From positions 1 to 57,421 of the forward strand of contig JALFLW010000034.1 of NCBI GenBank assembly GCA_022774505.1: DNA of 57,421 nucleotides, written 5' to 3'. This stretch comes from Lachnospiraceae bacterium. GTDB taxonomy: Bacteria; Bacillota; Clostridia; Lachnospirales; Lachnospiraceae. The notes below the pieces were generated by a model, which searched no databases, was not told where the DNA came from, and worked only from the letters and a program-made list of their open reading frames with translations. The position numbers and the translations under genes were made by a program. Below, piece by piece: positions 19,487 through 28,338 of this stretch (the first letter of the stretch is position 1; the number at the start of each line of letters is the position of its first letter).

Positions 19487-21823
19487 ATGGATATCCAAAA
19501 AATGATACAAGATATGACTTTAGAAGAGAAAGCAAGCCTCTGCTCCGGTTCTGATTTTTGGCACACAGAAGAAATCGATCGTATCGGACTAAAAAACATT
19601 ATGGTTTCCGATGGTCCCTGCGGTCTCCGCAAGCAGGAAGAAGTCAGCAATAATATGGGCTGGGCCCAGAGTATTCTTGCTGTCGGATTTCCAACTGCCT
19701 CTGCCATGGCATGTTCCTTCGACCGGGATCTTTTGAGCGAAGTCGGCAATGCACTGGGCGATGAATGTCAGGCAGAAAATGTCTCTGTCCTTCTCGGACC
19801 GGGGATCAACATGAAGCGATCCCCTCTCTGCGGACGAAATTTTGAATATTTTTCGGAGGATCCTTATCTGACCGGAGAAATCGGAGCTGCCTTTGTGAAA
19901 GGTGTTCAGGATAAAAATATCGGTACCAGCGTTAAACATTTTGCCGCAAATAATCAGGAAACAAGACGTATGAATATCAGTGCACAAGTGGACGAACGTA
20001 CTCTGCGCGAAATCTATCTTGCAGCCTTTGAGCGTGTTGTCAAAAAGGCTCAGCCCTGGACCATCATGTGCAGTTATAACCGTATCAATGGCACATACTC
20101 CTGCGAAAATAATTGGCTTTTAAATAAAGTTTTGAGGGATGAATGGGGATTTAAGGGCCTCGTTATGACTGATTGGGGTGCAATGAATGACCGTGTTAAA
20201 TCCCTGAATGCCGGATTGGATCTGGAAATGCCGGATTGCCACGGAGAGACCGATAAACAGATCGTAAAGGCCGTGCAAGACGGAACAGTGTCCATGGAAG
20301 TACTTGATAAAACAGTAGAACGGATCCTCACGATTGTCGATCGTTATCATTCTAATAGGAAAGAAAATTTCACTTATGATAAAGAGTCTCATCACGCACT
20401 GGCAAAAAAGGTGGCAGAAAATAGTGCCGTCCTTTTAAAAAATGACAATATACTGCCACTGAAACCGGAGCAGAAAACAGCAATCATCGGAGCATTTGCA
20501 GAAGTCCCGCGGATACAGGGTGGCGGCTCCAGTCATATCAACTGTTTTCGTGTCGAAAGTGCTCTGGATGCATTAAAGGATAATGATAATATTTCCTATT
20601 CAAAAGGCTATGATATCGAAAAGGATGAGATTAACGAAGAACTTGTCTCACAGGCCGTTTTGGCAGCAAAAGCAGCCGATACCGCTGTCATTTTCGCCGG
20701 TCTGCCGGATTCTTTTGAAAGTGAAGGCTTTGACCGTACCCATCTTAACATGCCGGAGTGTCAGAACCATCTGATCCGGGAAATCTGTAAAGTACAGCCA
20801 AACACAGTTGTTGTCCTGCATAACGGTTCACCGGTCTGCATGCCTTGGCTTTCAGAAGTAAAAGGAGTTTTGGAAATGTACCTCGCGGGTCAGGCAAGTG
20901 GTGCAGCTGCTGCAGATATTCTCTACGGCCGGGTAAATCCTTCCGGAAAGCTTGCCGAAACATTTCCTCTCCGCACAGAGGATAGTCCTTGTTATCTGAA
21001 TTTTCCGGGTACACGAAATGAAGTTCATTATAACGAGGGAATCTTTATCGGCTACCGCTACTATGACAAACGCAAGATGAATGTCCTCTTCCCATTTGGC
21101 TACGGACTAAGCTACACAACTTTCCATTATGATAATGCAAAACTCATCGTAGATGGCCAGTCTGTAAGCAGTGTCGCTGTTAATACTGCATCCGGTAATG
21201 ATATCAATGTCATCCCTGCCATATCCGCAAAGCCGAAAGACAAAATACAGATTTCCGTTGATATCACAAACACCGGAGACAGAGAGGGACAGGAAATCGT
21301 ACAGCTCTATGTAAAAAATGCTGTCTGCGAAGAGATCCGCCCTGAGCAGGAATTACGAAATTTTGCAAAAGTCTCCCTACAACCGGGCGAGACAAAGACG
21401 ATCGTCTTTGATCTGGATGAACGAGCTTTTGCATATTACAATACACAGATCCATGACTGGTATGCTCCTTCCGGAGACTATGAGATCCTTATCAGTGCCT
21501 CCTCCCGTGATGTCCGCCAAAAGCTGATACTCCGTCTGGAAAACACAAAAAAACTGCCTTTTATGGTGACAGATATTTCTTCCTGTGGAGATGTCTATTC
21601 TCTTGCAAACGATCCGTCCCCACTGAATGCACTGCTGGTCAAAAGCGGATTTGCCAATTCCGCTGACAGAGAAGGTGATGACAGCATGGGAGCCGGAACG
21701 GAAATGATGATGCGTGCCATGTTTGAAGATACACCGCTGCATTCCATCCTTTCCTTCAGCTCTGATCAGCTCACCTGGGAAGACATTCAGGAAACGATCC
21801 GTGCAATCAATGAAAAACAGTAA
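19487..21823 (+). CDS. Cytoplasmic GH3 beta-glucosidase
   Basis: This 778-residue retaining glycosidase most likely splits cellobiose and short beta-glucans to glucose inside the cell. The GH3 N-terminal domain carries SVKHFAANNQE (Lys150-His151) and the nucleophile Asp229 in the classic MTDWG motif. The GH3 C-terminal domain (YLAGQASGAAAADILYGRVNP) and an FnIII-like domain (~590-690) follow. An ~80-residue helical tail, including a Met-rich stretch, is often seen in clostridial members. No signal peptide is present. The start MDIQKM was chosen because GAAGGGAG sits six bases ahead; the in-frame extension of 15 residues has no site. A TATAAT at 19437-19442 is a possible -10 box, but a matching -35 is not clear. 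The gene is divergent from rpoB, with a terminator at 21870-21925. Confidence 0.93.
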   Translation: MDIQKMIQDMTLEEKASLCSGSDFWHTEEIDRIGLKNIMVSDGPCGLRKQEEVSNNMGWAQSILAVGFPTASAMACSFDRDLLSEVGNALGDECQAENVSVLLGPGINMKRSPLCGRNFEYFSEDPYLTGEIGAAFVKGVQDKNIGTSVKHFAANNQETRRMNISAQVDERTLREIYLAAFERVVKKAQPWTIMCSYNRINGTYSCENNWLLNKVLRDEWGFKGLVMTDWGAMNDRVKSLNAGLDLEMPDCHGETDKQIVKAVQDGTVSMEVLDKTVERILTIVDRYHSNRKENFTYDKESHHALAKKVAENSAVLLKNDNILPLKPEQKTAIIGAFAEVPRIQGGGSSHINCFRVESALDALKDNDNISYSKGYDIEKDEINEELVSQAVLAAKAADTAVIFAGLPDSFESEGFDRTHLNMPECQNHLIREICKVQPNTVVVLHNGSPVCMPWLSEVKGVLEMYLAGQASGAAAADILYGRVNPSGKLAETFPLRTEDSPCYLNFPGTRNEVHYNEGIFIGYRYYDKRKMNVLFPFGYGLSYTTFHYDNAKLIVDGQSVSSVAVNTASGNDINVIPAISAKPKDKIQISVDITNTGDREGQEIVQLYVKNAVCEEIRPEQELRNFAKVSLQPGETKTIVFDLDERAFAYYNTQIHDWYAPSGDYEILISASSRDVRQKLILRLENTKKLPFMVTDISSCGDVYSLANDPSPLNALLVKSGFANSADREGDDSMGAGTEMMMRAMFEDTPLHSILSFSSDQLTWEDIQETIRAINEKQ

Positions 21824-21869
21824 TATCTGTTAAGAACTCAACCTTTTACCATTCACCGACGATCTATCC

Positions 21870-21925
21870 GGAGAAATTCCGCATGCAGCTTTAATATGCA
21901 TTACGGAATTTCTCCTTTTCTTTTT
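21870..21925 (+). terminator. Terminator of the GH3 gene, overlapping the spoIIID 3' end
   Basis: Perfect 12-bp arms GGAGAAATTCCG (21870-21881) and CGGAATTTCTCC (21904-21915) are followed by a T-rich tract on the plus strand. The right arm and loop lie inside the last codons of the convergent spoIIID gene. Confidence 0.8.
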
Positions 21926-22211
21926 CCTGCATAAGATACTTTTCTTTGGTTGCAAGACCGCCCCGGATATGTCTTTCTGATTTATTCACATCCAGCACCT
22001 CCCGGACCTGAGCGGCCAATACATGATCAATCCCTGGAAGTTTTTCTGTCAGATCCTTATGTACCGTACTTTTGCTAACTCCGAATACAGATGCTGTCTG
22101 GCGCACGGTTGCCTTATTTTCAATCATATACTGTGCCAGGAGTACTGCTCTCTCCTCAAGACATTCTGACAATGTTCCCAAATGATATTTTTCATATTTT
22201 TTCATTTTCAC
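21891..22211 (-). CDS. spoIIID: Sporulation transcription factor SpoIIID
   Basis: SpoIIID is a small DNA-binding regulator that tunes the SigE and SigK regulons in the mother cell. The ~106 residues contain the signature HTH FGVSKSTVHKDLTEKLPGID and the basic C-terminal motif SERHIRGGLATKEKY. Both match the Bacillus and Clostridium proteins closely as I recall them. Start choice: GAGGAG lies nine bases before a GTG at 22211 and 15 before an ATG at 22205, so GTG is favoured. A SigE-like promoter precedes it (22243-22270). The gene is convergent with the GH3 gene and shares that gene's terminator region. Its presence shows that the organism has a sporulation programme. Confidence 0.93.
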   Translation of the reverse strand: MKMKKYEKYHLGTLSECLEERAVLLAQYMIENKATVRQTASVFGVSKSTVHKDLTEKLPGIDHVLAAQVREVLDVNKSERHIRGGLATKEKYLMQEKEKEKFRNAY

Positions 22212-22242
22212 TGAGTTTTTCTCCTCATTATTACCTTATTTC

Positions 22243-22270
22243 ATCCTATGCACAATATTGGTTATTATGA
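22243..22270 (-). promoter_or_regulatory. Candidate SigE-type promoter of spoIIID
   Basis: On the minus strand, TCATAAT (22264-22270) and CATAGGAT (22243-22250) lie 13 bases apart. They resemble the SigE boxes (about TCATATT and CATACAAT, 14 apart) and no SigA boxes are evident. The spacing is one base short. Confidence 0.4.
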
Positions 22271-22297
22271 ATTAATTGTCTAAATCGTAAATTATTG

Positions 22298-22326
22298 TTG
22301 AAACTTTACATAAAAAAGAATATAGT
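22298..22326 (+). promoter_or_regulatory. SigA-type promoter of trkA-trkH
   Basis: TTGAAA (22298-22303), a 17-base spacer and TATAGT (22321-22326) lie ~40 bases ahead of trkA. Confidence 0.65.
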
Positions 22327-22364
22327 ATAGAAGTGTTTTCGTGTGTGTTTTGGAGGTAATTAAT

Positions 22365-23753
22365 ATGTTGATCACAAAAAAAACTGCCAGGCAGGGGTTA
22401 AGCATTATTATAGTCGGCTGCGGAAAAGTCGGCCTTACATTAATCGAGCAACTGGCCAGAGAAGGACATGACATCACGATCATTGATCAGGATGCCAGAA
22501 AAGTCCAGGAAGTCTCCAGTGTATATGATATCATGGGAATCGCCGGAAACGGTGCCAGCCATCGTACACAAATGGATGCCGGAATCGCCTCTGCCAATCT
22601 GCTCATTGCTGTTACCGAATCAGATGAATTAAACCTGCTTTGCTGCACTGTTGCAAATCAGGTTGCAAACTGTTCTACGATCGCACGAGTCCGCACACCG
22701 GACTATAGCGGAGAAGCCGCTTATCTACGGGACAAGCTGGGACTTGCAATGATCATTAATCCTGAACTGGAAGCTGCTCGTGAGATTGCCCGTATTCTTT
22801 ATCTTCCTACGGCTTTGGAGGTAAATTCCTTTGCCCATGGGCAGGCCGAACTCATCAAAATCCGTATTCCTGAAAATAATATTCTGGATGGCATGAGCAT
22901 TTCCATGTTAAGCAAAAAAATAAATACAAGCGTCTTGATCTGTGGCATTGAACGCAGTGGTGCCATGTATATCCCTTCCGGAGATTCTCTTCTTTTGGGT
23001 GGTGATAAGATTTCTTTCGTTGCACCAAAAGGCCAGGGAAGATTCTTTCTGGAAGACATCGGTATTAAGACAAATCAGGTAAAAAGTACCATGATCATCG
23101 GTGGAAGCAAAGCTGCATATTACCTTGCCAAGCAGCTTCTGCCAATGGGCGTATCCGTAAAGATCATTGAATTGAACCTGAAACGATGCGAAGAACTCAG
23201 CGAGCTTCTCCCTAAGGCAACCATCATAAACGGTGACGGTACTGACGAAGACCTTCTCGAAGAGGAGGGAATTGATTCAGTCGAATCCTTTGTGCCACTG
23301 ACGGGCATTGATGAGGAAAATATTCTGTTGACACTCCATGCAAAACAGATTTCCCAGACAAAGGTTATCACAAAGATCAATCGAATGAATTTTAAGGATG
23401 TTATCAGCCGTCTGGATCTTGGAAGCGTAGTCTATCCACGATATATCACGTCTGAAACAATCGTTGCTTATGTTCGTGCAAAAAAAGATTCTATGGGAAG
23501 TAATATCGAAACACTGTATCATATGTTTGATTCCAGAGCAGAAGCCATTGAGTTTCGCGTCAATGAGCTTTCTGCTGTGACCGATACTCCTTTGATGGAT
23601 CTGTCTCTGAAAGACAATCTCCTGATCTGCTTTATCAGCCGAAACGGATCGATCCTGATCCCTACGGGCTCTGATTCGATCCAGGTAGGAGATACGGTTA
23701 TGATTGTCACAACCCATACCGGCTTTAATGATCTGCAGGATATTTTAAAATAA
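22365..23753 (+). CDS. trkA: Trk potassium uptake regulatory subunit TrkA
   Basis: This peripheral NAD(H)/ATP-binding ring protein gates the TrkH channel. The 462 residues form the usual duplicated RCK_N-RCK_C layout. The first Rossmann motif is IIIVGCGKVG with the acidic residue in ITIIDQD. The second is the degenerate IIGGSKAAYYLA with VKIIELN. The start MLITKK follows TGGAGG. The GTG start eight codons earlier lies over that ribosome site and is unlikely. trkH begins 14 bases downstream, so the two are co-transcribed from the promoter at 22298. Confidence 0.95.
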   Translation: MLITKKTARQGLSIIIVGCGKVGLTLIEQLAREGHDITIIDQDARKVQEVSSVYDIMGIAGNGASHRTQMDAGIASANLLIAVTESDELNLLCCTVANQVANCSTIARVRTPDYSGEAAYLRDKLGLAMIINPELEAAREIARILYLPTALEVNSFAHGQAELIKIRIPENNILDGMSISMLSKKINTSVLICGIERSGAMYIPSGDSLLLGGDKISFVAPKGQGRFFLEDIGIKTNQVKSTMIIGGSKAAYYLAKQLLPMGVSVKIIELNLKRCEELSELLPKATIINGDGTDEDLLEEEGIDSVESFVPLTGIDEENILLTLHAKQISQTKVITKINRMNFKDVISRLDLGSVVYPRYITSETIVAYVRAKKDSMGSNIETLYHMFDSRAEAIEFRVNELSAVTDTPLMDLSLKDNLLICFISRNGSILIPTGSDSIQVGDTVMIVTTHTGFNDLQDILK

Positions 23754-23766
23754 AGGACGAAAGGTT

Positions 23767-25242
23767 ATGAATTATTCAATTTTAAGATATATTCTTGGGT
23801 ATGTATTAAAGATCGAAGCAGCATTTATACTGCTTCCGTGCATTACATCCCTGATCTATCAGGAATCAGAAGGACGCTACTTTTTTATTGTTGCATGTAT
23901 TTGCATGCTTCTGGGTATTTTTATGACACTGCACAAGCCTAAAAATACTGTTTTCTATCTTAAAGAAGGCTGTCTCGCCACCTCTTTAAGCTGGATCCTG
24001 TTGAGCTTGTTCGGTGCGATCCCTTTCTGGATCAGTGGAGAAATCCCCCATTGGGAGGATGCACTTTTCGAGACTATCTCCGGTTTTACCACGACCGGTG
24101 CAACTATTTTGAGCAATGTCGAGGGGCTTTCCCACGCAGCATTGATCTGGCGAAGTTTTACACACTGGATCGGCGGCATGGGCGTTCTCGTCTTTCTTTT
24201 GGCCATTCTTCCGTTAAGTGGCGGTTCCAGCATAAATCTTATGCGTGCAGAAAGTCCCGGACCATCCGTTGGTAAACTGGTTCCTAAGGTGCGTTATACG
24301 GCAATGATCCTGTATGCGATCTATTTCGGAATGACTGTTATCGAATTTATCTTTCTGTTGGCAGGGCATATGCCGGTATTTGATTCTCTTACTACCGCAT
24401 TTGGCACAGCCGGCACCGGTGGATTCGGTATCAAAAATGACAGTATAATGGGATATTCTCCATATATCCAATGGGTCGTTGCTATATTTATGATCCTTTT
24501 CGGTATCAACTTTAACTTTTACTTTTATCTCCTCTACCGCCATTTCCGAAAGGCTGTAGCTATGGAAGAAATTCATTACTATCTGGGAATGATCCTGATC
24601 GCGGTCATGATCATTTTCTTTAATATACGTTCTATGTATCCTACCGGTTTTGAAGCCATGACACACTCTGTCTTTCAGGTCGCTTCACTCGCCACCTCCA
24701 CAGGTTTTTCAACAACTGATTTCGACCTGTGGCCCCAGACAAGTCAGACAGTTCTTCTTATGATCATGTTTGTCGGTGCATGTGCAGGCAGTACCGGTGG
24801 CGGCATAAAAGTTTCAAGGGTCGTTGTCCTGTTCAAAACCATCCTCAAAGAATTAAACAGCTATATCCATCCAAAAAGTGTACGCAAGATCAATGTGGAG
24901 GGTAAACCCGTCGATCACGAAGTCGTCCGCTCCATCAATGTTTTCTTTATTACGTTTATGATCATTTTTGCCCTTTCGGTCTTTGCAATCTCCTTTGAGG
25001 ATAAGGACCTGGTTACAAATTTCACTGCCGTTCTGACTACCATCAATAATATGGGACCGGGACTAAATAAGGTCGGACCGACACAAAACTTTGGACATTT
25101 TAATGTATTTTCCAAACTGGTTCTTATGTTTGATATGCTTGCAGGACGTCTTGAGCTTTTTCCTCTATTGATCCTATTCCATCCGGCGATCTGGAAGGAA
25201 TCTGTAGAAGGTTTCAAAAAGAAACGTCACAAAAACAGTTAA
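23767..25242 (+). CDS. trkH: Trk potassium channel subunit TrkH
   Basis: This integral membrane K+ transporter (491 residues) has four M1-P-M2 repeats. The four selectivity-filter loops can be read as TTGATIL, GTGGFGIKN, TSTGFSTTD and NNMGPGLN. The gating-loop sequence AGSTGGGIKVSR is present. It forms an operon with trkA and ends before a strong bidirectional hairpin. Low K+ or osmotic stress would be the usual inducer, but no riboswitch-like leader was seen upstream. Confidence 0.95.
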   Translation: MNYSILRYILGYVLKIEAAFILLPCITSLIYQESEGRYFFIVACICMLLGIFMTLHKPKNTVFYLKEGCLATSLSWILLSLFGAIPFWISGEIPHWEDALFETISGFTTTGATILSNVEGLSHAALIWRSFTHWIGGMGVLVFLLAILPLSGGSSINLMRAESPGPSVGKLVPKVRYTAMILYAIYFGMTVIEFIFLLAGHMPVFDSLTTAFGTAGTGGFGIKNDSIMGYSPYIQWVVAIFMILFGINFNFYFYLLYRHFRKAVAMEEIHYYLGMILIAVMIIFFNIRSMYPTGFEAMTHSVFQVASLATSTGFSTTDFDLWPQTSQTVLLMIMFVGACAGSTGGGIKVSRVVVLFKTILKELNSYIHPKSVRKINVEGKPVDHEVVRSINVFFITFMIIFALSVFAISFEDKDLVTNFTAVLTTINNMGPGLNKVGPTQNFGHFNVFSKLVLMFDMLAGRLELFPLLILFHPAIWKESVEGFKKKRHKNS

Positions 25243-25262
25243 TAACAATAGGCATAATACAA

Positions 25263-25307
25263 CAGGCACCGGCTCATTTCCAATGGAAATGAACCGGTGC
25301 CTGTTTT
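25263..25307 (+). terminator. Terminator of trkAH (shared with the convergent GH5)
   Basis: A long stem, CAGGCACCGGCTCATTTCC with its near-perfect complement and a three-base loop, is followed by TTTTT on the plus strand. It lies between the two convergent stop codons and may serve both. Confidence 0.9.
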
Positions 25308-25323
25308 TCAGTCTCTATTTAAC

Positions 25324-28173
25324 TTACTTTTTTACTATGATCTTACATTTTGCCGAAGCTTTACTCTTCATTATAACCTTTATCACAGCGACCCCTTTAC
25401 GGCGTCCCTTTACAACTCCTTTTTTGGTGATCCTTATATATTTCTTTCCTTTTAGGATCTTATATTTTTTCACTTTATCTCCCGGCATTTTTTTCTTGAT
25501 CACGATTTTTGCTTTCTTTCCACGTCTGAGCTTAATGGTTTTCTTTTTCAGACGGACATATTTCTTTTTCTTCGTATTCGACTGACCTGTCCCTGTCGAA
25601 TCGGTAATCTGCCCATTCTCTTCCCCTGCAGGCTTTGCAGACGATGGGGCAGGGCTTTGCTGTATATTTCCTGCCGGTGGATTAGTCTGTACCGGCTTTG
25701 CCGAATATGACGGTCCTGCAGAAGTCCCCGGTTTTACGCTGTTTCCCGGTGCGGCCGTGTTTGCTCCGGTTTCTCCCGGTTTTGTGCTGCTTCCCGGTGT
25801 GGCTGTATTTTCTCCACTCTCTCCCGGCTTCATGCTGCTTCCCGGTGTGGCTGTATTTCCTCCGGTCTCTCCCGGTTTCATGCTGCTTCCCGGTGTGGCT
25901 GTATTACCTCCACTCTCTCCTGGTTTCATGCTGCTTCCCGGTGTTTCTGTATTTCCTCCACTCTCTCCCGGTTTTGTGCTGCTTCCCGGTTTTTCCGTAT
26001 TTCCTCCGCTCTCTCCCGGTTTTGTGCTGCTTCCCGGTGTGGCTGTATTTCCTCCGCTCTCTCCCGGTTTTGTGCTGCTTCCCGGTGTTTCCGTGTTTCC
26101 TCCGCTCTCTCCCGGTTTTGTGCTGCTTCCCGGTGCGGCTGTGGCTCCTCCGCTCTCTCCCGGTTTCGCACTGTTTTCCGGATTTGGTGTCACCTTCATA
26201 TCCGTATTATTTTCAATATCCTGATGTGCCCGATATGTATTTACAAGCCATATACCTGTAGTACTCAGATCCTCTTCTACATATCCTCCCTGCGTCTTAC
26301 TGCAGGAGGTCTTCAGATAAGATGCCGACTCTCCCTTATTGCAGAAGCTCCAGCAGGCATAGCTTATATTCAGCGAATCAAAAAGTGCGATCCATTCATC
26401 CGCATTCGCCGTATCATATACTCCACTTCCATCCGCCTTGCAAATACCAAATTCCGTAGCAAAAATCGGAGTCTCTGCCTCTACGGCTTTCCTTACCTTT
26501 GCCCGTATACTGTCATAATGAGTTGCCGCATAAAAATGAACTGTATACAGCACATTCTTAAATCCATCATCCTTCAACGGCTTTTTGGCAACCTCATCTA
26601 CATCCTGTGACCAGGTATTTGTCCCGCAGACGATCAATGCATTACTGCCACATTCCCGGATAATTCCTGCCATTTCCTTGCAGTAACTATACAAATCATT
26701 TCCGCTTCCATCATACCACTGTGTATTTACCGGCTCATTACACAGCTCAAAGATCACATTATCGTAGTCCTTATACTCTGTGGCATATTTTTTGAAAAAT
26801 TCCCTTGCCCATGATTTCGTTGTATTAGGATTCTCTGTTGAGCCATATGCTGAGTGTACATGCCAGTCCACGATCACATACATTCCAAGTTCTTGGGCTG
26901 CCTGAACACCCGTTTCTATTGTTTTATCCATCCGGCTCTGTGCTCCCTCTGTATAACCACCCTGGGTCACATAACAAGCCATACGGAACATATTGACTCC
27001 CCACTCATCACGCAGACTCTGCATAGCCCCTTTATTCACATAATTGTAACCAACATCCCATTGAATACCATGACTGCTGGCTCCCCTCAGCTGATAGGGA
27101 TTACCATTCTCATCTACGATCACCGGTGCATTTCCATAGCCATCAACCTTTTGCAGATGAAGCTTTCCATGTTTGCCTACCGGTGTCTCAGGATACGGAA
27201 TATCCTTTGTCTGGCCTGTCATTTCATACAGCAGTTCACCCGCTGATGTTCCTTCCCCTTTCGGCGGATTACAGTTCACCGCCCGCACATAGGCCTTTCC
27301 CATGCTGACCGAAGAAGGCTTAAATCCGATCTTTCCTCCGATCTTCACAGTCGCTCCGGCTCCGATCTCACCGGAATAATATACGATCAGACCACCAACT
27401 GTCTTATTGTAAACAACATTGATGGATTCAAAGCTCTGTAAATTCTCCGGCTCCCCACTTGTAGGAAGTACCGCCTGCACTTTTGAAACAGCCGAAGAGG
27501 TATGATTCGTAATGGAAAATGTAAATTCAGAATACCACTGATCATATACTGTCTCATTTACGTCTACCGAGTAATCGCTTTCTCTCTCTCTTGCATCCGC
27601 AGCCAGCCCATCATCTGTCGTTGCTGATCCGCCCGAAGAGCTGCCGTTATCGGAATCTCCCATAATAACCTTGGCCGATACAACAGAATAAGAGATGCTT
27701 GATGTATTGAACGTACTATCTGCAAAACGCACACCCAGCTTTGCCAGAGAAGAATCGGTCCATTCCATCTCTGACAGTGCATAACTCAAAGTAATCTCCC
27801 GGCCTGCTGCCACATCTGCCGTACCACTCTGATTCCAATTGTAAAGTCCATCCTGTGTAAATATCATCGCCCGTATATTTCCGGTATCATTGCTGATGCT
27901 ATTCACCTTCAATGTAACTTCAATCTTCGGATTTTCTTTTTGTACCTTACTCTGTGTAGCGATCATATCCGGAACATTAAAAAGAATCTCCGCAATATAA
28001 TCATCACCCCACTGGTTTCGTACCATCGTCAAAGGACTGGCACCTTCCTCCACTGACAGATCATACGACGCAGCCGCTGCCCGGACTGTAGGATCCCCCG
28101 GCACAACCAGACTGCTTACGATCATTGCTGTTACCATCAGCCATGTGACGATATTTTTTCTGATTTTTTTCAT
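25324..28173 (-). CDS. Secreted GH5 endoglucanase with tandem-repeat linker and lysine-rich tail
   Basis: This endo-1,4-beta-glucanase is of the GH5 subfamily-2 type (like Bacillus EglS). The 949 residues run: signal peptide (1-~35); N-terminal beta domain (~36-172) and a CBM2-like domain (~200-290), probably carbohydrate binding; catalytic barrel (~340-640) with acid/base Glu480 in ELCNEP and nucleophile Glu574 in ATEFG; ten 16-residue repeats (~663-822, consensus PGSSTKPGESGGNTET); and a Pro/Ser linker. The final ~85-residue domain is extremely Lys/Arg-rich with an Ig-like pattern (YIRITKKGVVKGRRKG). It may bind anionic wall polymers; no sortase signal is seen. AGGAGGG precedes the start. 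The promoter region carries an inverted repeat at 28250-28300. Confidence 0.93.
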   Translation of the reverse strand: MKKIRKNIVTWLMVTAMIVSSLVVPGDPTVRAAAASYDLSVEEGASPLTMVRNQWGDDYIAEILFNVPDMIATQSKVQKENPKIEVTLKVNSISNDTGNIRAMIFTQDGLYNWNQSGTADVAAGREITLSYALSEMEWTDSSLAKLGVRFADSTFNTSSISYSVVSAKVIMGDSDNGSSSGGSATTDDGLAADARERESDYSVDVNETVYDQWYSEFTFSITNHTSSAVSKVQAVLPTSGEPENLQSFESINVVYNKTVGGLIVYYSGEIGAGATVKIGGKIGFKPSSVSMGKAYVRAVNCNPPKGEGTSAGELLYEMTGQTKDIPYPETPVGKHGKLHLQKVDGYGNAPVIVDENGNPYQLRGASSHGIQWDVGYNYVNKGAMQSLRDEWGVNMFRMACYVTQGGYTEGAQSRMDKTIETGVQAAQELGMYVIVDWHVHSAYGSTENPNTTKSWAREFFKKYATEYKDYDNVIFELCNEPVNTQWYDGSGNDLYSYCKEMAGIIRECGSNALIVCGTNTWSQDVDEVAKKPLKDDGFKNVLYTVHFYAATHYDSIRAKVRKAVEAETPIFATEFGICKADGSGVYDTANADEWIALFDSLNISYACWSFCNKGESASYLKTSCSKTQGGYVEEDLSTTGIWLVNTYRAHQDIENNTDMKVTPNPENSAKPGESGGATAAPGSSTKPGESGGNTETPGSSTKPGESGGNTATPGSSTKPGESGGNTEKPGSSTKPGESGGNTETPGSSMKPGESGGNTATPGSSMKPGETGGNTATPGSSMKPGESGENTATPGSSTKPGETGANTAAPGNSVKPGTSAGPSYSAKPVQTNPPAGNIQQSPAPSSAKPAGEENGQITDSTGTGQSNTKKKKYVRLKKKTIKLRRGKKAKIVIKKKMPGDKVKKYKILKGKKYIRITKKGVVKGRRKGVAVIKVIMKSKASAKCKIIVKK
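25708..26187 (-). repeat. Ten 48-bp tandem repeats in the GH5 linker
   Basis: A 48-base unit encodes PGSSTKPGESGGNTET with small substitutions (T/M, S/T, ET/AT/EK). It is repeated about ten times, the outer copies being more divergent. Because the unit is a multiple of three, other frames are also open across the array, giving false ORFs on both strands. Confidence 0.9.
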
Positions 28174-28249
28174 TATTTTTCATCCCTCCTGATCATTAAT
28201 ACCGCATCTGTTTCATGAAACTTACATCGTTAAACTTTCCGGCAAAAAA

Positions 28250-28300
28250 ACTGCAATGCCTTGCAATAACATATAATATTATTGTATCAGACATTGCAGT
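28250..28300. promoter_or_regulatory. Inverted repeat in the GH5 promoter region
   Basis: Perfect 9-bp arms ACTGCAATG (28250-28258) and CATTGCAGT (28292-28300) frame 33 AT-rich bases. These should include the -10 region of the GH5 transcript (TATTATA-like on the minus strand). A related TTGCAA half-site at 28261 adjoins the left arm. The layout suits a repressor or activator site; no exact promoter was assigned. Confidence 0.4.
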
Positions 28301-28338
28301 CCCATTCTACCCCAAAAAAGAGTTATATTCTATTTTCT

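Noticed and set aside
25708-26187. Possible CRISPR array
   Set aside because: The 48-bp units are directly adjacent with no unique spacers, lie inside a coding frame and no cas genes are near.
25698-26261. Long plus-strand frames opposite the GH5 linker
   Set aside because: They arise because the 48-bp repeat lacks stops in several frames; they are hydrophobic mirror peptides with no ribosome site.
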